Source: Pseudomonas sp. dw_358
GTDB lineage: Bacteria; Pseudomonadota; Gammaproteobacteria; Pseudomonadales; Pseudomonadaceae
Direction: 5' to 3'
Length of the DNA: 64,000 bases
NCBI RefSeq assembly: GCF_018449655.1
Contig: NZ_JAAVUX010000023.1
Location: forward strand, 20,928-84,927
How positions within the stretch are numbered: the stretch's first letter is position 1; each line of letters begins with the position of its first letter. This document shows positions 16,491-25,617 of the stretch, in pieces. The notes under the pieces are model-generated. The model had not been told where the DNA came from. It saw only the letters and a program-made list of their open reading frames with translations, and searched no databases. The position numbers were made by a program, and so were the translations under genes.

Positions 16491-17609
16491 GTGACCGTTC
16501 TACCCCCGAAGAAATCCTGGTTCAAACGCAGCCCCAAGCCCCCCGCCTCCACCCCGGCCGGGGAGCGCATCGAGCAGTTCTTCCGCCAGAGCGCGCAGCA
16601 GCAGGGTTACACCCTCAGCGCCGGTCAATGGCAGGTGGTGCAGAGCCTGGCTGAACGCGCTGGTCCGCTGAGTGCTGCGCCGCCCGCACCGCCGGCGCGC
16701 AGCTTGTACCTCTACGGTTCGGTGGGACGCGGCAAGAGCTGGCTGCTGGACGGTTTTTTCAAGGCCGCCGAGCTGAGCGAAAAGCGCCGTGTCCATTTCC
16801 ATGATTTTTTCGTCCAACTGCACCAGGGCATGTTCCGCCACCAAGGCCGTGACGACCCCCTCGCCCTGACCCTGGACGAACTGCTCAGCGACTGTCGGCT
16901 GCTGTGTTTCGACGAGTTCCACGTGCACGACATCGGCGACGCCATGCTGATCACCCGCCTGTTCAAGGCGCTGTTCAAGCGCCGCATCCTGCTGATCGTG
17001 ACGTCCAACTATCCACCCGAAGGCCTGCTGCCCAACCCGCTGTACCACGAGCGCTTCCTGCCAGTGATCCGCCTGATCCACTCGGACATGCAAGTCCTGG
17101 AGGTGGGCGGCGACACCGACTACCGCAGCCTGCCGCAGTCGCGCGCCGGCCAGCAGTTCACCCGCGGCCGCTACGTCTGGCCCGGTCTTGACAGCCAGCG
17201 CCAGGCCCTGCACCTGCCCGCCGCCGAGCTGGCGCATTTTCCCTTGCCAGTGGGCACCCGGCTGCTGCGCGCACGCCTGAGCGAGGAACGACGGATCCGC
17301 TTCGACTTTGCCGACGTGTGCGAAGAGCCCACTGCCGTGATGGACTACCTGGCACTGTGCAAACGCTTCGATGAATGGATCATCGACCACCTGCCCCTGC
17401 TGGATGACTGCTCCATCGCCGTGCAACAGCGCTTCATCAACCTGGTCGACGTGCTGTACGACCAGGACAAGCTCGTTACCGTGATCAGCCAATGGCCGCT
17501 GACCCAGGCCCTCGCCGCCAACGCCATCGACCTTATGCGCACCCGCAGCCGCCTGGGCCAGTTGATCGAGGTCAGCGAAACACCGACAGCACCTGGGCAA
17601 TTTCGGTAA
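16491..17609 (+). CDS. zapE: ZapE/AFG1-like AAA-type ATPase
   Basis: AFG1-like ATPase that associates with the Z-ring in E. coli (ZapE). The 372-aa protein contains Walker A GSVGRGKSW, Walker B LLCFDEFHV, sensor TSNYPPEGL and the family block YHERFLPVIRLI. Two GTG starts are possible (16449 or 16491). I chose 16491, giving MTVLPPKKSWFKRS, because it has an AGAG at usable spacing and yields a typical N-terminus; confidence in the start is low. The last 38 bases overlap the convergent prpE gene. Confidence 0.88.
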   Translation: MTVLPPKKSWFKRSPKPPASTPAGERIEQFFRQSAQQQGYTLSAGQWQVVQSLAERAGPLSAAPPAPPARSLYLYGSVGRGKSWLLDGFFKAAELSEKRRVHFHDFFVQLHQGMFRHQGRDDPLALTLDELLSDCRLLCFDEFHVHDIGDAMLITRLFKALFKRRILLIVTSNYPPEGLLPNPLYHERFLPVIRLIHSDMQVLEVGGDTDYRSLPQSRAGQQFTRGRYVWPGLDSQRQALHLPAAELAHFPLPVGTRLLRARLSEERRIRFDFADVCEEPTAVMDYLALCKRFDEWIIDHLPLLDDCSIAVQQRFINLVDVLYDQDKLVTVISQWPLTQALAANAIDLMRTRSRLGQLIEVSETPTAPGQFR

Positions 17610-19473
17610 GAATCACCGGGTCATCGATGGTCGACGGCGCCACCACGTCCTCCCCCGCCGCGATCTTGCGCAGCACCGCGCGCAGGATCTTGCCAGAGCG
17701 GGTCTTGGGCAGACGCTTGACGATACGCACCTCGCGCAGACAGGCCAGCGCACCGATCTGTTCGCGCACCCACGCCACCACTTCGGCCTGCAAGGGCCCG
17801 GGGTCCGCGCCATCCTTGAGCACCACCAGCGCCAGCGGCACCTGGCCCTTGAGGGCGTCCGGTACACCGATCACTGCGCATTCCGCGACACTGGGGTGGT
17901 GAGACACCCCGTCTTCCATCTCGCCGGTGGACAGCCGATGCCCCGCCACATTGATCACATCGTCGGTGCGACCCATGATGTGAACAAATCCCTCGGCGTC
18001 CACGTAACCGCCATCACCGGTGTGAAAATAGCCGGGGAACGCTTTCAGATAGGCGTCCAGATAGCGCGGATGATCACGCCACAAGGTCTGGCTGCAGCCT
18101 GGTGGCAGCGGCAGGCGCAGGACAATGGCGCCGGGCTCGCCGTCGACCCGCTCCGCGCCCTGCTCGTCCAGTACCCGCACCACGTAACCCGCTACCGGCT
18201 GGTTGCTGGAACCGGCCTTGCTGCGGCTGCCGGCCAGACCCATGCAGGGCGCAGTGACCGGCCAGCCGGTTTCGGTCTGCCACCAGTGGTCGTGCACGGG
18301 TTTGCCGGTCTTTTCTTGCAGCCAGGCATGGGTCGCGCCGTCGAGTTTTTCCCCCGCCAGGAACAGCTGGCGCAAGGTGCTCAGGTCACGGCCCTTGAGC
18401 CCGTCGGCCTGCGGATCTTGCCGGCGGATGGCACGCATGGCCGTGGGCGCGCAAAACAGCGAGTTGACGCCATATTGCTCGATGATACGCCAATACACGC
18501 CAGCGTCCGGGGTGCGGATCGGCTTGCCTTCGTACAGCACCGTGGTGCAACCGGCCAACAAGGGGCCGTAGACGATCAGCGAATGCCCGACCACCCAGCC
18601 GACGTCTGAAATGCCCCACCAGACATCCCCCGGCCGCATCCCGAACACCGCCGTCATGGCGTACAGCAGGCCGACCGCGTGGCCACCGTTGTCGCGTACA
18701 ATGCCCTTGGGCCGCCCCGTGGTGCCGGAGGTGTACATGATGTACAGCGGGTCGCCACTGGACAGCTCCACGGGCGGCACCGGACGCGCCTCGGCCAGCG
18801 CCTGGGCCCAGTCCAGGTCGCGACCCGACTGCATCTCGGCGCGGGCCTGGGGCCGCTGCAACACCAGTACCTGGGCCGGCGGGTGGCGGGCCAGGGCCAG
18901 GGCCCTGTCCACCAGCGGCTTGTACTCGATGACCCGGTCGAACTCCAGGCCACAGGAGGCAGTCAGCAGCAGACGCGGTTGTGCGTCGTCGATGCGCACC
19001 GCCAGTTCGTTGGGGGCAAAACCGCCGAACACAACCGAATGCACGGCACCGATGCGGGCACAGGCAAGCATCGCCATCGCCGCTTCCGGGACCATGGGCA
19101 TGTAAATGATCACCCCGTCACCCTGCTTGACCCCGGCCTCGCGGAGCACCTCGGCAAGCCGCGCGACCTCGTCGCGCAACTGCACATAAGTGAACTGGCG
19201 CTGCACGCCCGTCATCGGCGAGTCGTAGATCAGTGCCGGCTGCGCCCCCCGGCCCAGCTCGATGTGGCGGTCCAGCGCCAGATAGCAGGTATTGAGCCGT
19301 CCGTCGGTGAACCACTGCTGAGTGCCATCGGGTTTGTCCAGCAAGGTTTGAAGCGGGGCCTGGAACCAGGCGACCGCCAGGGTTTGCTCGGCCCAGAAGC
19401 CCTCGGGGTCCTCGACGGAGCGTGCGTAATGGTCGATGTAGCGCGGGAGATGAGCGGGGCTCGAGTCATTCAT
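17572..19473 (-). CDS. prpE: Propionyl-CoA synthetase (acetyl-CoA synthetase family)
   Basis: AMP-forming acyl-CoA synthetase, 633 aa. Seen: the P-loop IMYTSGTTGRPKGIV, the PrpE-like RDNGGHAVGLLYAM, the core WWQTETGWPV, the hinge motif HIMGRTDDVINVAGHRLSTGEMED and the C-terminal PKTRSGKILRAVLR, whose Lys is the usual acetylation site. The RDNGGHAV and GISDVGWVVGHS stretches match PrpE more than Acs. No prpBCD genes are nearby. The end overlaps the convergent zapE by 38 bases. Confidence 0.88.
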   Translation of the reverse strand: MNDSSPAHLPRYIDHYARSVEDPEGFWAEQTLAVAWFQAPLQTLLDKPDGTQQWFTDGRLNTCYLALDRHIELGRGAQPALIYDSPMTGVQRQFTYVQLRDEVARLAEVLREAGVKQGDGVIIYMPMVPEAAMAMLACARIGAVHSVVFGGFAPNELAVRIDDAQPRLLLTASCGLEFDRVIEYKPLVDRALALARHPPAQVLVLQRPQARAEMQSGRDLDWAQALAEARPVPPVELSSGDPLYIMYTSGTTGRPKGIVRDNGGHAVGLLYAMTAVFGMRPGDVWWGISDVGWVVGHSLIVYGPLLAGCTTVLYEGKPIRTPDAGVYWRIIEQYGVNSLFCAPTAMRAIRRQDPQADGLKGRDLSTLRQLFLAGEKLDGATHAWLQEKTGKPVHDHWWQTETGWPVTAPCMGLAGSRSKAGSSNQPVAGYVVRVLDEQGAERVDGEPGAIVLRLPLPPGCSQTLWRDHPRYLDAYLKAFPGYFHTGDGGYVDAEGFVHIMGRTDDVINVAGHRLSTGEMEDGVSHHPSVAECAVIGVPDALKGQVPLALVVLKDGADPGPLQAEVVAWVREQIGALACLREVRIVKRLPKTRSGKILRAVLRKIAAGEDVVAPSTIDDPVILTEIAQVLSVFR

Positions 19474-19619
19474 GCCTGGACCCTGGGTTGTTGTTATTGA
19501 AGGTCAGGCACTGAGTATGGCCGGCAGCTGCAAAGCTGCCATTTGACCTTGGTCGCAGCCAAGCACCGCAGCAACGGCTATGATGGCCGTCGTGATTGAT
19601 TTCGAGACGATTTGCGACG

Positions 19620-20909
19620 ATGGATACCTTGGCACGCCTCAAGTCCGGCCAATTGGCCGGCACCACCCGACTCACACTCAGCTGCGGCCTGACTCAGTTC
19701 CCCGAGGAGATTTTCGAGCTGGCCGACACGCTGCAGATCCTCGATCTGAGCGGCAACCACCTGAGCAGCCTGCCTGCCGACCTGGGGCGGCTCAAGCATC
19801 TGCAGATCCTCTTTTGCTCGAACAACGACTTCGCCGAAGTGCCGGCCTGCGTCGGCCAATGCCCGCAGTTGAGCATGATCGGCTTCAAGGCCAATCGTAT
19901 CGCCCACCTGCCGGCGGCGGCGCTGCAACCGGTGCTGCGCTGGCTGATCCTGACCGACAACTGCCTGGAGCAACTGCCTGAGGAATTGGGCGACTGCACG
20001 CGCATGCAGAAACTGATGCTGTCGGGCAACCGCCTGACCCAGCTGCCAGCCAGTCTCGCCCGCCTGGAAAACCTCGAGCTGCTGCGCCTGTCAGCCAATC
20101 GCCTGACCCATCTGCCGGATTGGCTGTTTACCCTGCCACGGTTGGCCTGGCTGGCGTACGCCGGCAATCCGTTGCCCGACGTCTTCTGCACACCCCACGA
20201 GCCGGGCGCGGTGCCGGACATCGACTGGACCGACCTGCAATTGCACAAACGCCTGGGCGAAGGTGCTTCCGGGGTGATCCAGCAGGCGTTGTGGCGCAGC
20301 CGCCAGTTGGAAGTGGCAGTCAAACTGTACAAGGGCAGCATGACCAGCGACGGCTCGCCGCTCAACGAAATGGCAGCCTGCATTGCGGCAGGCTCGCACC
20401 CCAATCTGATCAAGGTGGAAGGCCGGGTCAGCGGGCACCCGCAGGGCAGCCCCGGGCTGGTAATGAACCTGATCGACCCGTCTTACCTCAACCTGGCCGG
20501 GCCGCCGAGCTTCGCCTCATGCAGCCGCGATGTCTACGCCGATGACCTGAGCTTCACACCCGGCGTGCTCCAGCGCATGGCCCAAGGCATCGCCTCGGTG
20601 GCCGCGCAGCTGCACGACCATGGCATCAACCACGGCGACCTCTACGCCCATAACATCCTCTGGCACGAAGCAGGCGACTGTCTGTTCGGCGACTTCGGCG
20701 CCGCCTGCTTCTACCCTGCCGACGACAGCCTGGCCGCCCGTGGCATCGAACGCATCGAGGTGCGGGCCTTTGGTCTGTTGCTGGGCGAGTGGCTGGAACG
20801 TTGCCCCGAGCCGCTGGACGAGCTGGCAGCGTTGCAGCAGGCGTGCGTGCAGCCGGATGTGCTGGCGCGGCCTGGGTTTGATGAGGTGGTGGCCAGCTTG
20901 GTCGGCTGA
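19620..20909 (+). CDS. Leucine-rich-repeat protein fused to a eukaryotic-like protein kinase domain
   Basis: A 429-aa protein. Residues about 20-190 form seven LRRs of the LxxLxLSxNxLxxLPxxL type (LQILDLSGNHLSSLPADL; MQKLMLSGNRLTQLPASL). Residues about 205-429 form a kinase-like domain: Gly-loop RLGEGASGV, catalytic Lys in VAVKLYKG, catalytic loop HGDLYAHNIL (HGD rather than HRD) and the metal-binding GDFGAA. It has no signal peptide or membrane segment, so it is probably cytoplasmic. The LRR sensor plus kinase layout implies signalling or an effector-like role. The gene stands alone, 146 bases from divergent prpE. Confidence 0.85.
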   Translation: MDTLARLKSGQLAGTTRLTLSCGLTQFPEEIFELADTLQILDLSGNHLSSLPADLGRLKHLQILFCSNNDFAEVPACVGQCPQLSMIGFKANRIAHLPAAALQPVLRWLILTDNCLEQLPEELGDCTRMQKLMLSGNRLTQLPASLARLENLELLRLSANRLTHLPDWLFTLPRLAWLAYAGNPLPDVFCTPHEPGAVPDIDWTDLQLHKRLGEGASGVIQQALWRSRQLEVAVKLYKGSMTSDGSPLNEMAACIAAGSHPNLIKVEGRVSGHPQGSPGLVMNLIDPSYLNLAGPPSFASCSRDVYADDLSFTPGVLQRMAQGIASVAAQLHDHGINHGDLYAHNILWHEAGDCLFGDFGAACFYPADDSLAARGIERIEVRAFGLLLGEWLERCPEPLDELAALQQACVQPDVLARPGFDEVVASLVG

Positions 20910-20935
20910 TTCCCTGTCGCGGGTTTCGCGCAGGT

Positions 20936-22081
20936 CTACGCGGTACGGGGGGTCCCGACGTACCGCGCCGCCTCCCCCACCGCCGTGTAATGGCGCAGCT
21001 GCACCAGCGCCTTTCCCTGTTCATCGAATAGATGACAACGCGCCCCGGTCACACCGATTGCCACCGTCTGCCCCGCCTGAACCGTCGATAACCCGTCGCC
21101 CTTGACCATCACCTCGACCCCATCGGCCGTCTGGGCGTGGGTGAAGGTCTCGCCGCCCAGGTGCTCCACCAACAGCGCCTGGGCGCTGAACTGCGCATCA
21201 CCCACGCCGCGCTCGGACAAGTGCTCGGGGCGCAGGCCCAGGCTCAGCAGCGCCCCCACGCTGACGCCGCTGCCGTCCACCGGTACCCACAACCGCGCGC
21301 CGCCCGGCAGACTGACCTGCACCCCTTCACCGCTGGTGGCCAGCACTGTCACCTGGATGAAACCCATCTGCGGCGAGCCGATGAAACCTGCCACAAAGCG
21401 ATTGCACGGATGGTGATACAGCTCCAGCGGCGCCCCGACTTGCTCGATGCCGCCCTTGTTCAGCACGACGATCTTGTCCGCCAGGGTCATGGCCTCGACC
21501 TGATCATGAGTGACATAGACCATGGTCGCCTGCAACGCGGCATGCAGCTTGGCGATCTCGATGCGCATCTGTACCCGCAAGGAGGCGTCCAGGTTGGACA
21601 GCGGCTCGTCGAACAGAAACACCTCGGGCGCGTGGACGATCGCCCGGCCAATGGCCACGCGCTGGCGTTGCCCGCCGGACAGCGCCTTGGGCTTGCGTTG
21701 CAGCAGCGGCTCCAGCTGCAGAATACGCGCGGCATCGAGGACTTTGGCCTCGATCTCGGCCTTGGGGGTTTTCTGCATTTTCAGGCCGAAGGCGATGTTG
21801 TCGTAGACCGTCATGTGCGGATACAGCGCATAGGACTGGAAGACCATGGCCACGCCCCGGTCGGCCGGTTCGAGCAAGGTCACGTCCCGCGCGCCGATGC
21901 GGATGTTGCCCTGGGTGATGCTTTCCAGCCCGGCGATGCAGCGCAGCAAGGTCGACTTGCCGCACCCCGAAGGCCCGACGAACACCACGAACTCGCGGCT
22001 TTCGATACTCAGGTGGATGTCATGCAGCACCTTGATTTCACCGTAGGCTTTCTCGACGCCACGCAAACTGAGCTCGGTCAC
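20936..22081 (-). CDS. ABC transporter ATP-binding protein, MalK/UgpC type (polyol/sugar import)
   Basis: Energising subunit of a carbohydrate importer, 381 aa. Walker A GPSGCGKST is at residues 36-44, the Q-loop at VFQSYALYPHM, the signature LSGGQRQRVAIGRA and Walker B FLFDEPLSNLD. A C-terminal TOBE/regulatory domain (GLRPEHLSE … VGVTGARCHLF) identifies the MalK/UgpC group. It is divergent from the dehydrogenase-SBP-permease operon (125 bases between starts) and shares its palindromic operator, so it almost surely serves those permeases. Confidence 0.9.
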   Translation of the reverse strand: MTELSLRGVEKAYGEIKVLHDIHLSIESREFVVFVGPSGCGKSTLLRCIAGLESITQGNIRIGARDVTLLEPADRGVAMVFQSYALYPHMTVYDNIAFGLKMQKTPKAEIEAKVLDAARILQLEPLLQRKPKALSGGQRQRVAIGRAIVHAPEVFLFDEPLSNLDASLRVQMRIEIAKLHAALQATMVYVTHDQVEAMTLADKIVVLNKGGIEQVGAPLELYHHPCNRFVAGFIGSPQMGFIQVTVLATSGEGVQVSLPGGARLWVPVDGSGVSVGALLSLGLRPEHLSERGVGDAQFSAQALLVEHLGGETFTHAQTADGVEVMVKGDGLSTVQAGQTVAIGVTGARCHLFDEQGKALVQLRHYTAVGEAARYVGTPRTA

Positions 22082-22164
22082 AGTCAGGTTTTCCTGTTGT
22101 TATGAGAGGGGGGACGACGAGAACAATCATCGCGCCTTGACAGCAAGGTTTTACGCTCTACGAT

Positions 22165-22190
22165 CATTTGTAATTCAGATATTACAAATG
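22165..22190. promoter_or_regulatory. 10-bp inverted repeat CATTTGTAAT/ATTACAAATG, probable SorC-type operator
   Basis: CATTTGTAAT, a 6-base spacer, then the exact inverse ATTACAAATG, ending 16 bases before the dehydrogenase start and within the divergent promoter region. The SorC-type regulator encoded at the end of the operon is the best candidate to bind it. Confidence 0.7.
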
Positions 22191-22206
22191 TCAAGGAGCG
22201 GGAAAA

Positions 22207-23238
22207 ATGCGGGCTGCGTACATCCACGGTATTCGCGACATCCGCATCGGCACCAAGCCGATTCCAACCCCGGTGGGGGATGAAGTTCTCCTGCGGGTCA
22301 GTGCCGTGGGCGTGTGTGGCAGCGACCTGCATTATTTCAAGGAAGGCGCCATCGGCCATGCCCGGATCACCCAGCCGTTCATCGCCGGCCACGAGTTCGC
22401 CGGCCGCGTGGTGGAGGATCAACCCGCCCTCGGGCTCAAGGCCGGGCAACTGGTAGCGGTGGACCCGGCCCGGCCCTGCGGCCAGTGCGAATGGTGCGGG
22501 CGTGGCCATGTCAACCTCTGCCCCCATGTAGTGTTCCTCGGCTCGCCGCCGCACACCCACGGCGCCATGACCGAATACATCGTGGTCGCCCCCAGCCAGA
22601 TCTACCCGGTGCCCGAACATTTCACGGCGGTGCAGGCGGTGATGCTCGAACCCCTCGGGGTGGCGATCCATGCCATGGACCTGGCGGGTTCAAAGAAAAC
22701 CTTCGAGACCGTCGCCATCATCGGTTGCGGCCCCATCGGCCTGTGCCTGCTGCAACTGGCCCGGCAGCTGTGCAAGAAGGCTATCTACGCCATCGACCCG
22801 ATTGCCTACCGCGCCGCCAAGGCCTTGCAGCTGGGTGCCGACCAGAGCGCCGCCAGCCATGAGGCCATCGCCGAGTGGACCGACGGGCGCGGGGTCGATC
22901 TGGTGCTGGAAGCCACCAACTCGCCGGAAGGCTTTTCGATCGCTGCACAGAGCGCACGCATCGGCGGCCGGGTGGTGCTGGTGGGCATTCCCGACGGCGA
23001 CCAGTACACCCCGCTCAGCGCCTCGCTGCTGCGGCGAAAGGGCCTGGACATTCGCATGTCCCGGCGAATGGGCCATGTCTACGACCGCGCCATCGAACTG
23101 GTCGCCCGGGGCGTCGTCGACGTCGAGGGCCTGGTCACCCACCGCTTCGATCTGAGCGACACTGACTCGGCCTTCAGCTTCCCATCGGACTTTCTCGACG
23201 GTGCCCTGAAGACCATCATCCTGCCCAGCCAGCAATAG
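22207..23238 (+). CDS. Zinc-dependent medium-chain dehydrogenase (sorbitol/xylitol dehydrogenase type)
   Basis: NAD(P)-dependent polyol dehydrogenase, 343 aa. Catalytic-zinc residues C37, H62 and E63 (GVCGSD, AGHEFAG) are present, with the structural-zinc cluster CGQCEWCGRGHVNLC and the Rossmann motif GCGPIGLC. The type and the context (ABC polyol importer, xylulokinase-like gene) point to oxidation of an alditol to a ketose. The start ATG has AAGGAG eight bases upstream. First gene of the rightward operon; a 10-bp inverted repeat just upstream likely controls it. Confidence 0.85.
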   Translation: MRAAYIHGIRDIRIGTKPIPTPVGDEVLLRVSAVGVCGSDLHYFKEGAIGHARITQPFIAGHEFAGRVVEDQPALGLKAGQLVAVDPARPCGQCEWCGRGHVNLCPHVVFLGSPPHTHGAMTEYIVVAPSQIYPVPEHFTAVQAVMLEPLGVAIHAMDLAGSKKTFETVAIIGCGPIGLCLLQLARQLCKKAIYAIDPIAYRAAKALQLGADQSAASHEAIAEWTDGRGVDLVLEATNSPEGFSIAAQSARIGGRVVLVGIPDGDQYTPLSASLLRRKGLDIRMSRRMGHVYDRAIELVARGVVDVEGLVTHRFDLSDTDSAFSFPSDFLDGALKTIILPSQQ

Positions 23239-23290
23239 CCATACCCCAGCAGCCGACACCCTCGATCACAACAATAAAAGAGGTCATGCA

Positions 23291-24625
23291 ATGAGCAGAT
23301 TTGTCCGCAACGCCCTGGCTTTGTCGGTGGCACTCGCCGCTGGCACGGCCCACGCCTGGACCCTCGAAGAGGCCGCCGCGCCGTACAAGGGCACCGAGAT
23401 CAAGGCGATTTTTCTCGACCGTCCGGGGTACGCCGCCGCGATCAAGATGCTGCCCGAGTTCGAAAGGAAAACCGGGATCAAGGTCAGCTATGAGACCGTG
23501 CCCTACGAAAACAGCCGCGAGCGCGAGGTGCTCAGTTTCACCTCCGGCGAGCAACTGGACGTGGTCCTGACCGACGTGGTGTGGATCGGCGAGTTCGCCG
23601 GAAACGGCTGGCTGGAACCCATCACCACGTTCACCAACGACCCCAAGCTGGCGGACCCGGCCCTGAACCTCAAGGGTTTCTTCCCGATCCTGCTGGAATC
23701 CTTCGGCAGCTGGGACAAGCAGACCTACGGGCTGCCATTCGATAACTATTCGGGGCTGCTGTTCTACAACAAATGCATGCTCAAGGATGCCGGTTTCGAC
23801 AAGCCGCCGGCCACCTGGGACGACCTGCTCAAGGTCTACGCACCCAAACTCACCGACAAGAGCAAGGACCGCTACGCCTACGCCCTGCAATCGCGGCGTG
23901 GCGAAACCCAGTCAGCGGACAGCTTCATGCGTTTCCTCTGGCCGTTCGGCGGTTCGCTGCTCGATGCGCAGTTCAAGTCCAACCTCAATTCCGCCGATTC
24001 GCAGAAAGGCCTGCAATTTCGCCAGGACCTGATGCAGTACATGCCGCCAGGCATCGTCGACTACGACCACAACGAGTCGGTCAACGCGCTGGCCCAGGGC
24101 AAGGTGGCGATGATCACCGAATGGTCGGCGTTCTACGGCACCCTCGCCGACCCGGCCAAATCGAAAATCACCGACTGCCTGGCGGTGGCCACCGAACCCA
24201 AGGGCAGTGCCGGACTGAAACCGGCGCTGGGCGGGTTCTCGCTGGGGGTCAATTCCAAGTCCGACGACAAACAGAAGGCCGCCGCCTGGTTGTTCATTCA
24301 ATGGGTCACCTCCGAGGCCGAAGCCAAGCCCTACCTGGACGCCGGTGGCGTCAGCGGGCGCATGGCGGTGTACCAGGACCCGGACGTACAGAAGCGCTTC
24401 CCGTTCGTGCAACCCATGGTCACCTCGTGGGAAGGCGGCGTGCCTGACTACCGCCCGCGTTTCCCGCAATGGCCGGAAATTTCCGAAGTCATCGGCGAGA
24501 ACGGCACGGCGATCATGCTCGGCAAGGTCAGTGTGGCTGATGGGGCCAAGACCATCGGCAGCAAGGTCGAGGAAATTCTGAAGAAGGCCGGGTACTACGA
24601 CGGCAAGGCGAAATTGTTGAAATAG
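23291..24625 (+). CDS. Extracellular solute-binding protein, ABC carbohydrate importer
   Basis: A 444-aa family-1 solute-binding protein. A signal peptide (MSRFVRNALALSVALAAGTAHA) is followed by the SBP fold, with IKMLPEFERKTGIKVSYETVPYENSREREVLSFTSGE at the N-lobe and GALKPALGGF/GVNSKSDDKQKAAAWLFIQW in the hinge/C-lobe (the last is the classic SBP_bac_1 signature). The protein is periplasmic, binding a sugar alcohol or sugar for the two permeases downstream. It lies 52 bases after the dehydrogenase, and a REP-like hairpin follows it. Confidence 0.9.
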   Translation: MSRFVRNALALSVALAAGTAHAWTLEEAAAPYKGTEIKAIFLDRPGYAAAIKMLPEFERKTGIKVSYETVPYENSREREVLSFTSGEQLDVVLTDVVWIGEFAGNGWLEPITTFTNDPKLADPALNLKGFFPILLESFGSWDKQTYGLPFDNYSGLLFYNKCMLKDAGFDKPPATWDDLLKVYAPKLTDKSKDRYAYALQSRRGETQSADSFMRFLWPFGGSLLDAQFKSNLNSADSQKGLQFRQDLMQYMPPGIVDYDHNESVNALAQGKVAMITEWSAFYGTLADPAKSKITDCLAVATEPKGSAGLKPALGGFSLGVNSKSDDKQKAAAWLFIQWVTSEAEAKPYLDAGGVSGRMAVYQDPDVQKRFPFVQPMVTSWEGGVPDYRPRFPQWPEISEVIGENGTAIMLGKVSVADGAKTIGSKVEEILKKAGYYDGKAKLLK

Positions 24626-24642
24626 CCGCAGCGTATTGACCT

Positions 24643-24672
24643 CTGCAGGACCGAGCTTGCTCGGCCCTGCAG
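24643..24672. repeat. REP-like hairpin between binding-protein and permease genes
   Basis: CTGCAGG-a-CCGAGC, a TT apex, then GCTCGG-c-CCTGCAG forms a 13-bp stem with one mismatch. Its core (GACCGAGCTTGCTCGG) recurs in the REP pair at 54660-54752. A hairpin here can raise binding-protein mRNA over permease mRNA, as the malE-malF REP does. Confidence 0.7.
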
Positions 24673-24710
24673 AAGCCGCGCTCAGTCGTGACATTGACCT
24701 GGAGCCCCCC

Positions 24711-25616
24711 ATGCCCAAACCCCAAAAACCCTTGTTCCCGACCCTGTGGAACAACACCCGCGCCGCCCGCGCCTTCCTCGCTCCGGCCACCGTTGCCCTG
24801 GCGTTGATCGGGATCTTTCCCACGGTGTTCGCGCTGGTCAATTCGTTTCGCCAGTACAACCTGGCGCGGCCCAGGGACCCGACACCCTTCGTCGGCTTCG
24901 ACAACTACCTCAACGTCCTCCACGATGCCTCGTTCTGGGCAGCACTGGGGCGCACCGGGCTGTTTCTGATCACCGTGGTGCCGATCCAGTTGGCCTTGGG
25001 TCTGTTCATCGCCTTGCTCCTGCACAAGCCGGGGCTGTCCGGTTTCAAACTGCTGGCGCGCATGAGTCTGGTGATCCCGCTGGCCACCGCCCCGGCCGTG
25101 GCGGGATTGATCGGCCGACTGGTCTTCAACCGTGATTTCGGCGTGGCCAATGCCCTGCTGGCCATGGCGGGCGCCGGGCCGGTGGAATGGCTGGGAGACA
25201 CCACCAACGCCTTTATCGCCGTGGCCCTGATGGACATCTGGCAATGGACACCCTTCTGCGCCCTGGTGTTGCTGGCCGGCCTGACCATGGTCCCCACCGA
25301 GGTCGAGGAGGCCGCCCGCCTGCAAACCCGCAACCGTTGGCAGATCGTGCGCTACGTGCAGCTGCCGTTCCTGCTGCCCAGCGCCACAGTGATCCTGATC
25401 CTGCGCACCGCCGACGTCCTCAAGATGTTCGACACCGTCTTCACCATGACCCGCGGCGGCCCCGGCGCGGCCACCGAGCTGGTCAGCGTGTACATCCAGC
25501 GCGTGGGCTTTCGTGTGTTCGACCAGGGGTTGGCGTCGGCCCAGGCCATCTTGCTGCTGATCCTGACCATCGTGCTGGCGCGGCTGTACATCAAGTTCGT
25601 CTACCGGGAGATCTGA
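24711..25616 (+). CDS. ABC carbohydrate permease, MalF/UgpA type
   Basis: A 301-aa inner-membrane permease with six predicted membrane helices. The EAA-loop motif EEAARLQTRNRWQIVRYVQLPFLLP is present, as is the typical C-terminus GLASAQAILLLILTIVLARLYIKFVY. ATG 24711 follows the REP hairpin; an upstream in-frame ATG at 24636 would start inside it. It pairs with the next permease (1-base gap) and the divergent ATPase. Confidence 0.9.
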   Translation: MPKPQKPLFPTLWNNTRAARAFLAPATVALALIGIFPTVFALVNSFRQYNLARPRDPTPFVGFDNYLNVLHDASFWAALGRTGLFLITVVPIQLALGLFIALLLHKPGLSGFKLLARMSLVIPLATAPAVAGLIGRLVFNRDFGVANALLAMAGAGPVEWLGDTTNAFIAVALMDIWQWTPFCALVLLAGLTMVPTEVEEAARLQTRNRWQIVRYVQLPFLLPSATVILILRTADVLKMFDTVFTMTRGGPGAATELVSVYIQRVGFRVFDQGLASAQAILLLILTIVLARLYIKFVYREI

Positions 25617-25617
25617 C

